From Cobetia sp. cqz5-12 (GTDB lineage: Bacteria; Pseudomonadota; Gammaproteobacteria; Pseudomonadales; Halomonadaceae): 64,000 bases of DNA. Location: the NCBI RefSeq assembly GCF_016495405.1, contig NZ_CP044522.1:2261876-2325875 (forward strand), written 5' to 3'. Positions 9,700 through 18,521 of this stretch are shown one piece after another (the first letter of the stretch is position 1; every line of letters begins with the position of its first letter). Position numbers and translations under genes: made by a program. Below the pieces are notes generated by a model that was not told where the DNA came from, made no database searches, and saw nothing but the letters and a program-made list of their open reading frames with translations.

Positions 9700-10708
9700 T
9701 GCCACCCGCAATCCGCTGAGCGCCATCACCGCCCAGCAGCCCTTCCTGATCGTCGATGGCGCCCTGGCCACCGAGCTTGAGCGTGCCGGATTCGATCTCA
9801 ACGACTCGCTGTGGTCGGCTCGGGTGCTGGCCGATGAGCCGCAGGCGATCGTCGATGTGCACCGCGCCTACTTCGAGGCCGGTGCCGATGTCGCCACCAC
9901 CGCCAGCTATCAGGCCACGCTCGAGGGCCTGATGGCGCGCAGCCTGAGCGAGACCCAGGCCAGCGCGCTGATCCAGCGCTCTGTCACCCTGGCCGCCCAG
10001 GCCCGCAGCGAGTACCTGGCAGCGCACCCGGAGCGTCTGGACTGCCCGCCGCTGGTCGCGGCCTCGGTCGGCCCCTATGGCGCATATCTCGCCGATGGCA
10101 GCGAATACCGTGGTGGCTACGCGCTGGACCGCGCCGGCCTGCGCGACTTCCACCGTGCCCGCCTCGCCACGCTGCTCGATGCCAAACCCGACATTCTCGC
10201 CGTCGAGACGCTGCCGTGTGCCGAGGAAGCCCAGGCCGTGTGTGACCTGCTGCGCGATGACTTCCCCACGGCGCGTGCCTGGATCGCCTTCAGCGCGCGC
10301 AACGCCACCGAATTGAGCGACGGCACGCCGATCCGAGAGGCCGTGCGCGCCATCGCCGACTGCGAGCAGGTGGTCGCCATCGGCGTCAACTGCACCGCGC
10401 TTGAGCACATCGAATCGCTGGTGCGCGAGATTCGTGGCGAGACGGACAAGGACATCGTCATCTACCCGAACTCCGGTGAGGTCTATGACCCGGTCACCAA
10501 GACCTGGTCCGCCGCCTGCGCCGTCTCGGTAGATTCTGATGGCGACGGCTCTGACCACGACCATGACCACGGCTATGAACACGATCATGACCTCGCCGGC
10601 TGGACACCGCGCTGGCTGGCCGCTGGTGCCACGGCCATCGGTGGCTGCTGCCGCACCGGCCCGGACGACATCCGCGCGCTGGCGGATCTGCGCAAGGCGC
10701 TGAGCTGA
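9689..10708 (+). CDS. mmuM: Homocysteine S-methyltransferase
   Basis: A 339-residue zinc enzyme that transfers a methyl group from S-methylmethionine (or AdoMet) to homocysteine to make methionine. The N-terminal [12 protein letters not shown] and the zinc ligands GVNC (Cys about 235) and [11 protein letters not shown] (Cys about 320-321) are present. The start ATG has an AGGAGG site (AGGAGGCCCTCG-ATG) inside the end of mmuP. Between VYDPVTKTW and the final GGCC motif lies an unusual His/Asp-rich insertion (about residues 282-303, with [13 protein letters not shown]). It makes the protein longer than E. coli MmuM (310) and could bind metal. A terminator follows. Confidence 0.92.
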   Translation: MPADATRNPLSAITAQQPFLIVDGALATELERAGFDLNDSLWSARVLADEPQAIVDVHRAYFEAGADVATTASYQATLEGLMARSLSETQASALIQRSVTLAAQARSEYLAAHPERLDCPPLVAASVGPYGAYLADGSEYRGGYALDRAGLRDFHRARLATLLDAKPDILAVETLPCAEEAQAVCDLLRDDFPTARAWIAFSARNATELSDGTPIREAVRAIADCEQVVAIGVNCTALEHIESLVREIRGETDKDIVIYPNSGEVYDPVTKTWSAACAVSVDSDGDGSDHDHDHGYEHDHDLAGWTPRWLAAGATAIGGCCRTGPDDIRALADLRKALS

Positions 10709-10758
10709 AACAGCAAGTCCCGAAGCGCCAGGCGCTGGCAAGCAAGCGCTGAACCGAA

Positions 10759-10800
10759 CGCCCTGCCCGGTCATGTCACATGATCGGACAGGGCGTTTTC
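10759..10800 (+). terminator. Terminator after mmuM
   Basis: CGCCCTG (10759-10765) pairs with CAGGGCG (10789-10795), with further pairing inside (CATGT/ACATG), and is followed by TTTT. Confidence 0.75.
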
Positions 10801-10935
10801 GGTAGCGTCCCACGGCCCAAATCGCTAGGATGGCAGGACACTGATGAGCGATTGCTCAAAATCATTCCGACGTGCTCTCAAAGCGGCCTTCAAGCTGCAT
10901 TGAGGAGCGCGTGAGAGATCAGCAGGAGAATCCCC

Positions 10936-11589
10936 ATGTCACAGCTCGATATCCAGGTCGCCTACGACGTGGTCTGCCCCTGGTGCTGGATCGGCAAGCG
11001 TCATCTTGATGACGCCATCGCGCAACTCGACTTCAAGGATGAGGTGCGCGTCAGCTACCTGCCCTTCCAGCTCAATCCCTGGGTGCCACGTGAAGGTATG
11101 GCGCGCGCCGACTACCGCGCTCAGAAGTTCGGCAGTGTCGAGCGTGGCGCGGAACTGGATGCCCAGGTGGCCCAGTCAGGCGCGCAGAGCGGCGTCACCT
11201 TCCGCCACGCCCTGATGGAGCGCACGCCCAACTCCACCGATGCCCAGCGCATCGTCTGGCGCCAGCAGTCCGCGGGCCTGGCGGAGCGCCCATTGCTGGA
11301 AGCGCTGTTCACCGCCTACTTCCACGATGGCAAGGATGTGGGTGACCGTCAGGTGCTGGCCGAGATCGCAAGCCACCACGATGAGAATCTGAGCGTCGAA
11401 CAGGCGCTGACCTTCCTCGAATCCGGCGCGGGCGAGCAGGAAGTCGCCGCCCAGCAGGAAGCGCTGCGCAACGCCGGTATCCAGTCGGTGCCCAGCACCA
11501 TCGTCGGTCAGTACTACGTGCCCGGCGCGCAGCCGGTGGAAGTGCTGGTGCAGATGCTCAATGAGGCGCGTGCCCAGCAGACGGATTGA
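10936..11589 (+). CDS. DsbA-family oxidoreductase, FrnE-like
   Basis: A 217-residue thioredoxin-fold protein of the DsbA/2-hydroxychromene-2-carboxylate isomerase group. The active-site motif is C14-P-W-C17 (VVCPWCWIGKRHL), followed by the helical insertion typical of FrnE. There is no signal peptide, so it is cytoplasmic. The cis-proline loop reads SVPSTIVGQYYVPGAQP. It starts at an ATG with AGCAGGAGA upstream. Related proteins act in oxidative or metal stress as thiol oxidoreductases; the substrate here is unknown. It stands alone between two terminators. Confidence 0.88.
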   Translation: MSQLDIQVAYDVVCPWCWIGKRHLDDAIAQLDFKDEVRVSYLPFQLNPWVPREGMARADYRAQKFGSVERGAELDAQVAQSGAQSGVTFRHALMERTPNSTDAQRIVWRQQSAGLAERPLLEALFTAYFHDGKDVGDRQVLAEIASHHDENLSVEQALTFLESGAGEQEVAAQQEALRNAGIQSVPSTIVGQYYVPGAQPVEVLVQMLNEARAQQTD

Positions 11590-11659
11590 TCTGCCACGCA
11601 CTGTCACCAAGCACTGACACCAAGCGCTGGCACCAAGCGCGAATGCCATGAACGGACAG

Positions 11660-11695
11660 ACGACACGCCCTTCGCAAGGATGGCGTGTCGTTTTG
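11660..11695 (+). terminator. Terminator after the FrnE-like gene
   Basis: ACGACACGCC (11660-11669) and GGCGTGTCGT (11682-11691) form a 10-bp perfect stem with a TTTT run. Confidence 0.8.
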
Positions 11696-11767
11696 CGTTC
11701 AGGCATAAAGGAAAGGCTGATTGAGGCAAGTCACGACAACAATACGACTCACGACAAGGACTGCTGC

Positions 11768-12703
11768 ATGCCGCGCCCCATCATTATCGATTGTGATCCC
11801 GGCCACGACGATGCCATCTCGCTGATTCTGGCCCTGAGTTCAGACGCGCTCGACGTACTGGCCGTCACCACCAGCGCCGGCAATCAGACGCCCGACAAGA
11901 CCCTCAACAACACGCTGCGGGTACTCACCCTGCTGGGGCGGCATGACATTCCGGTCGCCGGTGGTGCGCCCAAGCCGCTGGCGCGTGAGCTGATCATCGC
12001 CGACAACGTGCATGGCGAAAGTGGCCTGGATGGCCCCAAACTGCCGGACCCCGCCTTCGCTCCCGTCACGCAGAGCGCCATCGAGCTGATGGCAGAGAAG
12101 GTCTGTGCCTGTGAGCAGAAGGTCACGCTGGTGCCCTCCGGCCCGTTGACCAATATCGCGCTGTTTCTCTCAGCCCACCCGGAGCTTCACCACAAGATCG
12201 ACAGCATCGTGCTGATGGGGGGCGCGGCAGGTGTCGGCAACTGGACCCCCGCCGCCGAGTTCAACATCTTCGTCGACCCCGAAGCCGCTGACATGGTGTT
12301 CAAGTCCGGCCTGCCCATCGTGATGTGCGGACTGGATGTCACCCATCAGGCGCAGATCATGGATGAGGACATCGAGCGTATCCGTGCCATCGACAATCCC
12401 GTCGCCCAATGCGTCGCCGAGCTGCTCGACTTCTTCATGATCTACCATCGCGACCCGAAGTGGGGATTCACCGGCGCACCATTGCATGACCCCTGCACCA
12501 TCGCCTGGCTGCTGAAGCCTGAACTGTTCACCGCTGTCGATTGCTGGGTCGGGGTCGAGACACAGGGCGAGCATACCCAGGGCATGACGGTGGTCGACCG
12601 TTACCAGCTCACCGGCAAGCCACACAACGCCAGGGTGCTGTTCGATATTGACCGCGAGGGTTTCGTTGACCTGATCGCGCAACAGCTCAAGCACTATCAA
12701 TGA
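11768..12703 (+). CDS. rihA: Pyrimidine-specific ribonucleoside hydrolase
   Basis: A 311-residue inosine-uridine nucleoside hydrolase family enzyme that cleaves ribonucleosides to base and ribose. The calcium-binding N-terminal motif DCDPGHDDA is intact at residues 8-16. Stretches such as [27 protein letters not shown] and [24 protein letters not shown] sequence (here [19 protein letters not shown]) match RihA more closely than RihB or RihC. The ATG at 11768 follows AAGGA; the longer frame from 11648 runs through the preceding terminator and is rejected. The stop overlaps a triple 10-bp repeat that leads into the next gene. Confidence 0.92.
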   Translation: MPRPIIIDCDPGHDDAISLILALSSDALDVLAVTTSAGNQTPDKTLNNTLRVLTLLGRHDIPVAGGAPKPLARELIIADNVHGESGLDGPKLPDPAFAPVTQSAIELMAEKVCACEQKVTLVPSGPLTNIALFLSAHPELHHKIDSIVLMGGAAGVGNWTPAAEFNIFVDPEAADMVFKSGLPIVMCGLDVTHQAQIMDEDIERIRAIDNPVAQCVAELLDFFMIYHRDPKWGFTGAPLHDPCTIAWLLKPELFTAVDCWVGVETQGEHTQGMTVVDRYQLTGKPHNARVLFDIDREGFVDLIAQQLKHYQ

Positions 12704-12729
12704 CTACCGATGACTATCGATGACTACCG
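12700..12729 (+). repeat. Triple 10-bp tandem repeat spanning the rihA stop and next start
   Basis: Three head-to-tail units ATGACTAYCG at 12700-12709, 12710-12719 and 12720-12729. The first contains the rihA TGA and the third supplies the ATG of the GMC oxidoreductase. Because the unit is 10 bases, the three ATGs lie in three different frames. Confidence 0.8.
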
Positions 12730-14405
12730 CTGAACGCCACGCCAGTGCCACTGCGCCACAAGAGCACGGCTATGGCTTCGACTACGACCACGACTACCTG
12801 ATCGTCGGCTCGGGCTTTGGCGGCTCGGTGTGCGCGCATCGCCTGACCGAGAAAGGCTATCGCGTGGCGGTCATGGAACAGGGCAAACGCTGGACGCCGG
12901 ACAACATGCCGCGCTCCAACTGGCGTCTGAGTCGTTGGCTGTGGCGGCCGATGCTGGGCCTGCGCGGCTTCTTTACCATGAGCTTCTTCCGTCACGTCAT
13001 CGTGCTGCATGGCAACGCGGTGGGCGGCGGCTCCATCACCTATGCGCAGACGCTGTTGGTACCGCCTGACAAGATCTGGGACAACGGCCAGTGGGCGGGA
13101 CTCAATGACTGGCATGCGGTGATGCCTGAGCACTACGCCACTGCGCAGAAGATGCTTGGCGTGACGACCAATCGGATCATCGCGCCGGCGGATGACGCCC
13201 TGAAACGCATGGCACACGTCGCCGGCTGTGAAGACACCTGGTACCCCACCGAGGTCGGCATCTTCTTCGGCCCCGAAGGCGAAAGCGGCACGCCGGCTGC
13301 CGGTAGCCCCCATCCAGACCCCTACTTCGCTGGTGAAGGGCCTGAACGAAAAAGCTGCATCGGCTGTGGCGGCTGCATGATGGGTTGCCGTCATGGCGCC
13401 AAGAACACACTCGACAGAAACTATCTGTATCTGGCCGAGAAGCACGGTGCCAAGGTGCACGCCGAGACCAAGGTGATCGACGTCGTACCGCTCAATGGCA
13501 AGACGGATGGTGCCGATGGCTATGTGGTGACGACGGTGCCCTCCACCTTTGCCGGGCTCTATCTTGGCCTGGGCAAGCGTCGTGTGACCTGTCAGTCCAT
13601 CGTCTTCGCTGGCTCGTCGCTGGGCACCCAGGAGTTGCTGTTCCGCCTCAAGGACAAGGGCTCATTGCCGAACGTCTCGGATGCGCTGGGCAAGCGGGTG
13701 CGCACCAATGCGGAGTCCTTGATCAGCTGTCGCATGCCGGGAAGTCGCGATGACATGTCCCAGGGCATCGCCATCGGCTCCGGCATCCATATCGATGAGC
13801 ACACCCATATCGAAGCCACGCGCTATCCGGCCGGTTCAGATTTCATGGGGCTGCTGTTCACCGCGATGGCCAGGGGCAAGCCTGGCTGGACACGCCCCTT
13901 TTCCTGGCTGAGCGCGATGGCGAAGCTCTTCCTCGCCAATCCACTGCGCGCGCTGAGATTCCAGCTGCCGTGGGGCTTCGCGAAGGAGACCATCATCTTC
14001 CTGTGCATGCAGACGGCAGAGGGCCACCTCGACATGACGCTCAAACGCCTGTGGTACTGGCCGTTTCGCAAGGCACTGGTCACCGAGGGCAAGCGCATTC
14101 CCACCTTCATCCCCGAGGCGAATGATTTCGTCACGCGTGGCGCAGAGGCCATCGGCGCCATCCCCGGCAGCAGCATCCCCGAGATACTGTTCAACATCCC
14201 GACCACGGCACACTGCATGGGCGGCGCGGCCATGGCGGCCTCCCCCGAGGACGGCGTCTGCGATGGCCAGAATCGCGTCTTCCATTACCGCAACATGCTG
14301 ATCTGTGACAGCTCGATGCTCGCCGCCAATCTGGGCGTCAATCCCAGCCTGACCATCACCGCCCTGGCGGAACATGCGATGAGTCATATCCCGCGCAAGG
14401 ATTGA
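12720..14405 (+). CDS. GMC-family FAD oxidoreductase with Cys cluster
   Basis: A 561-residue flavoprotein of the glucose-methanol-choline oxidoreductase family, closest in layout to the cholesterol-oxidase-like group. The FAD-binding Rossmann motif is YLIVGSGFGGSVCAHRL (about 22-38), followed by HGNAVGGGSITYAQTL. Near residue 212 the sequence has CIGCGGCMMGC followed by RHGAKNTLD, a C-x2-C-x2-C-x3-C arrangement. The C-terminal GMC_oxred_C part reads TAHCMGGAAMAAS and NLGVNPSLTITALAEHAM. No signal peptide is seen. The start lies in a tandem repeat and lacks a clear ribosome binding site, so coupling to rihA is likely. Substrate is unknown; I cannot tell sterol from other alcohols. Confidence 0.82.
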   Translation: MTTAERHASATAPQEHGYGFDYDHDYLIVGSGFGGSVCAHRLTEKGYRVAVMEQGKRWTPDNMPRSNWRLSRWLWRPMLGLRGFFTMSFFRHVIVLHGNAVGGGSITYAQTLLVPPDKIWDNGQWAGLNDWHAVMPEHYATAQKMLGVTTNRIIAPADDALKRMAHVAGCEDTWYPTEVGIFFGPEGESGTPAAGSPHPDPYFAGEGPERKSCIGCGGCMMGCRHGAKNTLDRNYLYLAEKHGAKVHAETKVIDVVPLNGKTDGADGYVVTTVPSTFAGLYLGLGKRRVTCQSIVFAGSSLGTQELLFRLKDKGSLPNVSDALGKRVRTNAESLISCRMPGSRDDMSQGIAIGSGIHIDEHTHIEATRYPAGSDFMGLLFTAMARGKPGWTRPFSWLSAMAKLFLANPLRALRFQLPWGFAKETIIFLCMQTAEGHLDMTLKRLWYWPFRKALVTEGKRIPTFIPEANDFVTRGAEAIGAIPGSSIPEILFNIPTTAHCMGGAAMAASPEDGVCDGQNRVFHYRNMLICDSSMLAANLGVNPSLTITALAEHAMSHIPRKD

Positions 14406-14558
14406 TCTGCAGGATGCGTGGTGTCGAATGTGCTGGTGCGGGAAGTGCTGGTGTAGAGAGAAAGCGACGGCTGGTATCATTGCCCGCCAGCGCCTCAGGC
14501 CAGCATCTCGGGCCAGATGCGTACAACGCGCAAGATCGATCAACACGGGAGCACATCA

Positions 14559-14789
14559 ATGAAACGGGTGTCACTCTTCACCATGGCGAACTGCCCACAC
14601 TGCAAGACAGCCAAGCAGTATCTGGAGCAGCAGAAGATCGGCTTCCGCCTGGTGGATGTCCGCTCCCCCGCGGGACAGAAGGAATTCGCCAAGACAGGCT
14701 TTCGCAGCGTGCCTGTCCTGAAGATTGGCGATCAGTACTTGAAAAGCTTCAGCGTGAAGGGCTTCAATCAGTTGTATAAGGATGAGTAA
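14559..14789 (+). CDS. Small glutaredoxin/NrdH-like protein
   Basis: A 76-residue thioredoxin-fold protein with the redox motif C12-P-H-C15 (FTMANCPHCKTAKQYL) and the cis-proline segment FRSVPVLKIGDQ. It is a monothiol/dithiol electron carrier of the glutaredoxin type (GrxC/NrdH-like) and is cytoplasmic. The ATG at 14559 has GGGAG nine bases upstream; an upstream start at 14517 is less likely. It stands alone and is the last GC-rich gene before the AT-rich patch. Confidence 0.88.
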   Translation: MKRVSLFTMANCPHCKTAKQYLEQQKIGFRLVDVRSPAGQKEFAKTGFRSVPVLKIGDQYLKSFSVKGFNQLYKDE

Positions 14790-15237
14790 TACACTCGTAG
14801 GGGCAGGGTATTACTTACACGCGGGACGACACCATCAGCCATCATCCTCGGTAAACGCTCCGTACGCTTATGGCTGGAGCAACGCCTATAATCGCTAAGG
14901 GCCTGAGACTATTCAGGCTTAGCCATTAAGGGGTTGCGGCGCAATTTACGACAAACTTTCTTTTGGAGCCTATGTTCTAAGCATGTTCAGTCATTGATAC
15001 AAGCACCAGAAAAACGGATGTAAAAATTTTATCATTATACTTTAACTAGTTATCAGCGCACCTTGATATTTCTCGCCTTAGCTGACTTAGCCGAGACAAC
15101 TTACCATCGATTCTCCTCCTTGCCCCACAGTGTAGCTTAAATCACTGCAATCAATTTATATAACCAAGAAAATAAAGCACGCGACTCACATCACGTGCTT
15201 ATAGAGTAAAATAAATCAGGAAATACCTTGATAATAT
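14790..15237. other. Non-coding left edge of an AT-rich patch
   Basis: These 448 bases pass from GC-rich to AT-rich DNA at about 14.95 kb. An inverted repeat GCCTGA (14901-14906) / TCAGGC (14913-14918) lies at the transition. I see no tRNA, no integrase and no repeat shared with the right edge of the patch (16978-17464). Confidence 0.5.
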
Positions 15238-16977
15238 TTACCCAATCTTCCAGTATTTATTAAAACATAAAGCTGAAAGCTCATCCTCTCTAGCAATAAT
15301 CTTATCTTTATCCCACTCACCAACGTCCTTGTAATCATCACAAAACTTTTGAGTAATTTTATAACTTGAAGACCGATATATAGCAACCTTATCAACAAAC
15401 GGTTTATCACCTGCTTGCTCATTTAGCTCTTTTGAGAGTGGCAATAAATTACCAATACTTACATATTTAGTATCGAGGCCAGATGATTGACTCATAATGT
15501 GCTCAAGCGTTAAATCCTCTGGCACCAACTCACCTCTACCATTTTCATACATTTCAATTTTATTAAACACGTACTGAATAATTTTTTTATCCTTAGTATA
15601 ATCATTGCTAAACTTTAAACCTTTAAACTTAATCTCAAATTCCGACTTGGATGGTGACTTTTGCTTAAGCTGCTCAATAAAATCAAGAATTATGCGTCTA
15701 GCGGCAGGTTTATTTTCTGCGAAAAATAGCTTCCGAGCAGAGCTTGAGTAAGCTCCTTCTATACCGGATGAACGCTTCTTACATATAGCGACAAATTGAA
15801 AATTAAAACTTTCAAGGAACTCAAGAGTCTCTACCAAGTACTTCTTGGTTATCAACTTCCTATTATAGGAGTTGAAGAGACTAAGTAAAAATGCTCTAGG
15901 CTGAGTTACATTAAAAGCTCTTAGGGCCATCAAGGATCTAAATATTCGTTTATCTTCGACCTGTTTGTGCTTCTCAAACTGAGGATCGATTATATTAACA
16001 TAAGTTTCGACATCGCTTGTAATTTCAGACAATAGTATCTGAGATGTAAGAAGCCCGCTTTTCTTAGCTTTCTTGAACTCTTTGTATAAATTATCTTCGC
16101 TAACATAAGTATAGCGAGATATCCACCAATGCCTCATGAATTCTTTAAGAGACACGTTAGCGTTAGCATCCTGAAGCTTTTCTTGCACGGCCGTCCACTC
16201 CCTCCTTGCTTTATCTTCAGGATGGGTTGCGCTTAGATCCTTAAACACAGTATTTTTTATCAAATCCACCGACGCCAGCCCTAACCCCCTCGCGTTTAGA
16301 GTCTCAAAAATAGTATAAGCTTCTTCTTCCTTTGGAACTCTTATAAAGATAACCTTTAAATACTTTGTCAATTGATCGCGAATAGATTTCAAACACTGCA
16401 AGTGAAGCTCTTTAGTATAAACTTGCTTACTCCCCATCAAAGTACTAACTAAACTTTTATTAGTTTTAGATAGAGCTTCCTTATACGCAGAAAGAAGATT
16501 TCTCTCAGCTTCATTTCGTGGTAATAAAGGATCATCTCCTCTAACTCTATGTTGAATTGCCACCTCAAAAAATGGACTATGATTAACATTTACAACCTTA
16601 AAAAATGGCTTTCCTTCATCATCAATACCTTCAATGTAATTTGAATATAAAGCATTGGCCATTCCAGACTCACCAAGAGTCACAAATGCTTCTTGGATTG
16701 CACGAAGCATAATAGTTATCGTAGTAAGTCTCTGCTGCCCATCCACAATATCGTACGTACTGCTACCCTCTTTACCAACTAAAACCAAAGTACCTATAAA
16801 ATACTCAGAACATTTTAACTCACCTTCTTCAAGCACAATACAGTTTTCAAGATCACTCCAAAGCTCAGCAACCTCTTCTACTTTCCATGAATAGTCACGC
16901 TGAAATCTAGGTACACGATACACACTCTTTTGTGAAAGAAGAGTTCCCAAGTCGGGGGTATGAGCATTAAGTTCCAT
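15238..16977 (-). CDS. DUF262/DUF1524 protein, GmrSD-like (candidate type IV restriction)
   Basis: A 579-residue protein with an N-terminal DUF262 (ParB-like NTPase) domain and a C-terminal DUF1524 (HNH-type nuclease) domain. The first has FQRDYSWKVEEVAELWSDL at about 25-43 and the hallmark DIVDGQQRLTTITIML at about 79-94. The second has LTLEHIMSQS followed by SIGNLLPLSKELN and FVDKVAIYRSS. This fused arrangement is that of GmrSD, which restricts modified phage DNA, and of related defence proteins such as BrxU and SspE. The ATG at 16977 has GGAG seven bases upstream. The gene is strikingly AT-rich beside its neighbours, with no modification gene next to it, so a solitary modification-dependent defence gene gained by transfer is the best reading. 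Confidence 0.85.
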   Translation of the reverse strand: MELNAHTPDLGTLLSQKSVYRVPRFQRDYSWKVEEVAELWSDLENCIVLEEGELKCSEYFIGTLVLVGKEGSSTYDIVDGQQRLTTITIMLRAIQEAFVTLGESGMANALYSNYIEGIDDEGKPFFKVVNVNHSPFFEVAIQHRVRGDDPLLPRNEAERNLLSAYKEALSKTNKSLVSTLMGSKQVYTKELHLQCLKSIRDQLTKYLKVIFIRVPKEEEAYTIFETLNARGLGLASVDLIKNTVFKDLSATHPEDKARREWTAVQEKLQDANANVSLKEFMRHWWISRYTYVSEDNLYKEFKKAKKSGLLTSQILLSEITSDVETYVNIIDPQFEKHKQVEDKRIFRSLMALRAFNVTQPRAFLLSLFNSYNRKLITKKYLVETLEFLESFNFQFVAICKKRSSGIEGAYSSSARKLFFAENKPAARRIILDFIEQLKQKSPSKSEFEIKFKGLKFSNDYTKDKKIIQYVFNKIEMYENGRGELVPEDLTLEHIMSQSSGLDTKYVSIGNLLPLSKELNEQAGDKPFVDKVAIYRSSSYKITQKFCDDYKDVGEWDKDKIIAREDELSALCFNKYWKIG

Positions 16978-17464
16978 TTAAAATCTCCAATTCAAAGGAC
17001 AACCTTACCCAAGCACTACAACAACAAACGACCGCGAGATACACTTACTTTTACAATTTCACGAAACTAATATCATCTCAGGTACAGACGGCATAGCCGT
17101 CTAGGAGCTATTAAATCCGTTAATGCTAAGCAAGTCATAACACTGATGCAAACATTCATAGATCGGCTACATCTCATTTATCCATAACACTACTCGAAAG
17201 CATATAAATAACGTATACCTATACACCAGCATTAAATATAGCGTAAACAACAAAAAAACTTAACCTACTTCTTATTATACTATATCTTTCCATGCTAATA
17301 ACATATTTTCATTTCAAATATCAAGCATGAGAAGACCATAGTCGCATGACTATAATAATTTCCAGCTATAAAAGAAGAAGCTGTACTTGCAACAATATTA
17401 GTTATTCTAGGTTACGGCTTGCCACTTACATTTAAATATAAGAATATATTTATACCTAATCATC
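16978..17464. other. AT-rich non-coding stretch upstream of the DUF262 gene
   Basis: These 487 bases have no ORF of plausible size. The one clear structure is a perfect inverted repeat AGACGGC/GCCGTCT around ATA at 17086-17102. It should contain the promoter of the DUF262 gene, but AT-richness makes box assignment unreliable. Confidence 0.5.
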
Positions 17465-18130
17465 TTACCTCACTTCATGCAACCGCTCAATATTCGCCAC
17501 TAGATCGGTAAACCTCTCCCCCTGGATATGCACATGATCCTTCAGCGTCTGTTCGGCAGCAGCGGCGTCGCCGGCTTCGATGGCGGCGACGATGGCTTCG
17601 TGTTCAGCGTAGGAGCTGTGCATGCGGTGGCGGACGTGAAGTTGCAGGCGGCGATAGGGCTTGAGGATGGCGTGCAGGCGCGTGGCTTCTTCGGTGAGGA
17701 AGGCGTTGTGGCTGGCGCGGTAGAGGCAGTGATGAAAGAGGCCGTTCTCGTAGTAGTAGCCATTGGCGTCGTCTGCTTCCAGGCGTTCACGGCAGGCGGC
17801 GTGGGCGTCCTTGAGTTCCGAAAGCTCCTGCGTGGTGATGCGCCGCGCGGCGAGTCGGCCGCACATGGCTTCCAGTTCCGCCATGACTTCAAAGCGTTCC
17901 ACCAGCTCCGAGACGCCCAGCTGCGTCACGAAGGTGCCGCGCTTGGGCACCACATTCACCATGCCGGAGGCCGCCAGCTGCTGCAGCGCCTCGCGGATCG
18001 GGGTGCGGGAACACTGATACTCGCGGCCCAGCGCTTCGGGGTCGAGCTTGGTGCCCGGCGGGAAGCGCCCTTCGACGATGGCATCTTCGAGCAGATCGCG
18101 AAGGCGCTGGGTGTGGGACATCTTGATCAT
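17465..18130 (-). CDS. FCD-type GntR regulator of malonate genes (MatR-like)
   Basis: A 221-residue regulator with an N-terminal winged helix-turn-helix (LDPEALGREYQCSRTPIREALQQL, residues about 28-51 as two segments) and a C-terminal FCD ligand-binding domain. The FCD part shows the metal-site pattern ENGLFHHCLYRASHN and YAEHEAIVAAIEAGD ... LKDHVHIQGE. The ATG at 18130 follows AAGGACGCCGCAG; the extra N-terminal residues of the long ORF are not needed. It is divergent from the malonyl-CoA decarboxylase gene, as MatR/MdcY-type repressors are. A TGTTGTATACAACA palindrome in the shared gap is its probable operator. The ligand is presumably malonate or malonyl-CoA. Confidence 0.88.
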   Translation of the reverse strand: MIKMSHTQRLRDLLEDAIVEGRFPPGTKLDPEALGREYQCSRTPIREALQQLAASGMVNVVPKRGTFVTQLGVSELVERFEVMAELEAMCGRLAARRITTQELSELKDAHAACRERLEADDANGYYYENGLFHHCLYRASHNAFLTEEATRLHAILKPYRRLQLHVRHRMHSSYAEHEAIVAAIEAGDAAAAEQTLKDHVHIQGERFTDLVANIERLHEVR

Positions 18131-18521
18131 CTGCGGCGTCCTTGTACTGATACGAAACGGTGATGCTGATGCCTTGCGGCCCTGTCGCGATGGCTGTCGC
18201 GGCGACTTTCGCAACGAAGGTTGCGCTGACGATGGCGCCAATCCCTGCCGCCCTCCGCCTCACCCCCCTCGCAGACATGCCAACCGGCCATGAGGCCAGT
18301 CGCTGCCTCGTCCCCTTGCCTTCATTGAACAGGGGAAGTGGCCGCGCAGGAAACTGACTTTAGTCGTGTCTGGCATGCCAGGACTTGACGCTAACACACC
18401 AGACGCCTATCTGTTGTATACAACAAGACGAAGCCAAATATTCAAGTCTCAGACGCCATACTGAGCAATGGATATGCCCCATCATCACAGCTTCGCGTCT
18501 CGCGCCTTGAGGAAGACCGCC
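18131..18521. promoter_or_regulatory. matA promoter and MatR-type operator region
   Basis: Within this 391-base gap, TTGACG (18385-18390) and TATCTG (18408-18413) are spaced by 17 bases, a good sigma-70 promoter reading toward matA. The perfect 14-bp palindrome TGTTGTATACAACA at 18412-18425 overlaps its -10 end and start site. That is where a repressor would block transcription. Palindromes with a TGTATACA core are typical of FCD-type GntR regulators. Confidence 0.7.

Noticed and set aside
14790..14960. A tRNA gene as attachment site for the AT-rich patch
   Set aside because: No cloverleaf can be drawn; only a short GCCTGA/TCAGGC hairpin is present.
17080..17110. The hairpin at 17086-17102 as a single type I-F-like CRISPR repeat
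   Set aside because: Stem and loop resemble such repeats loosely, but there is only one copy, no spacer array and no cas gene.
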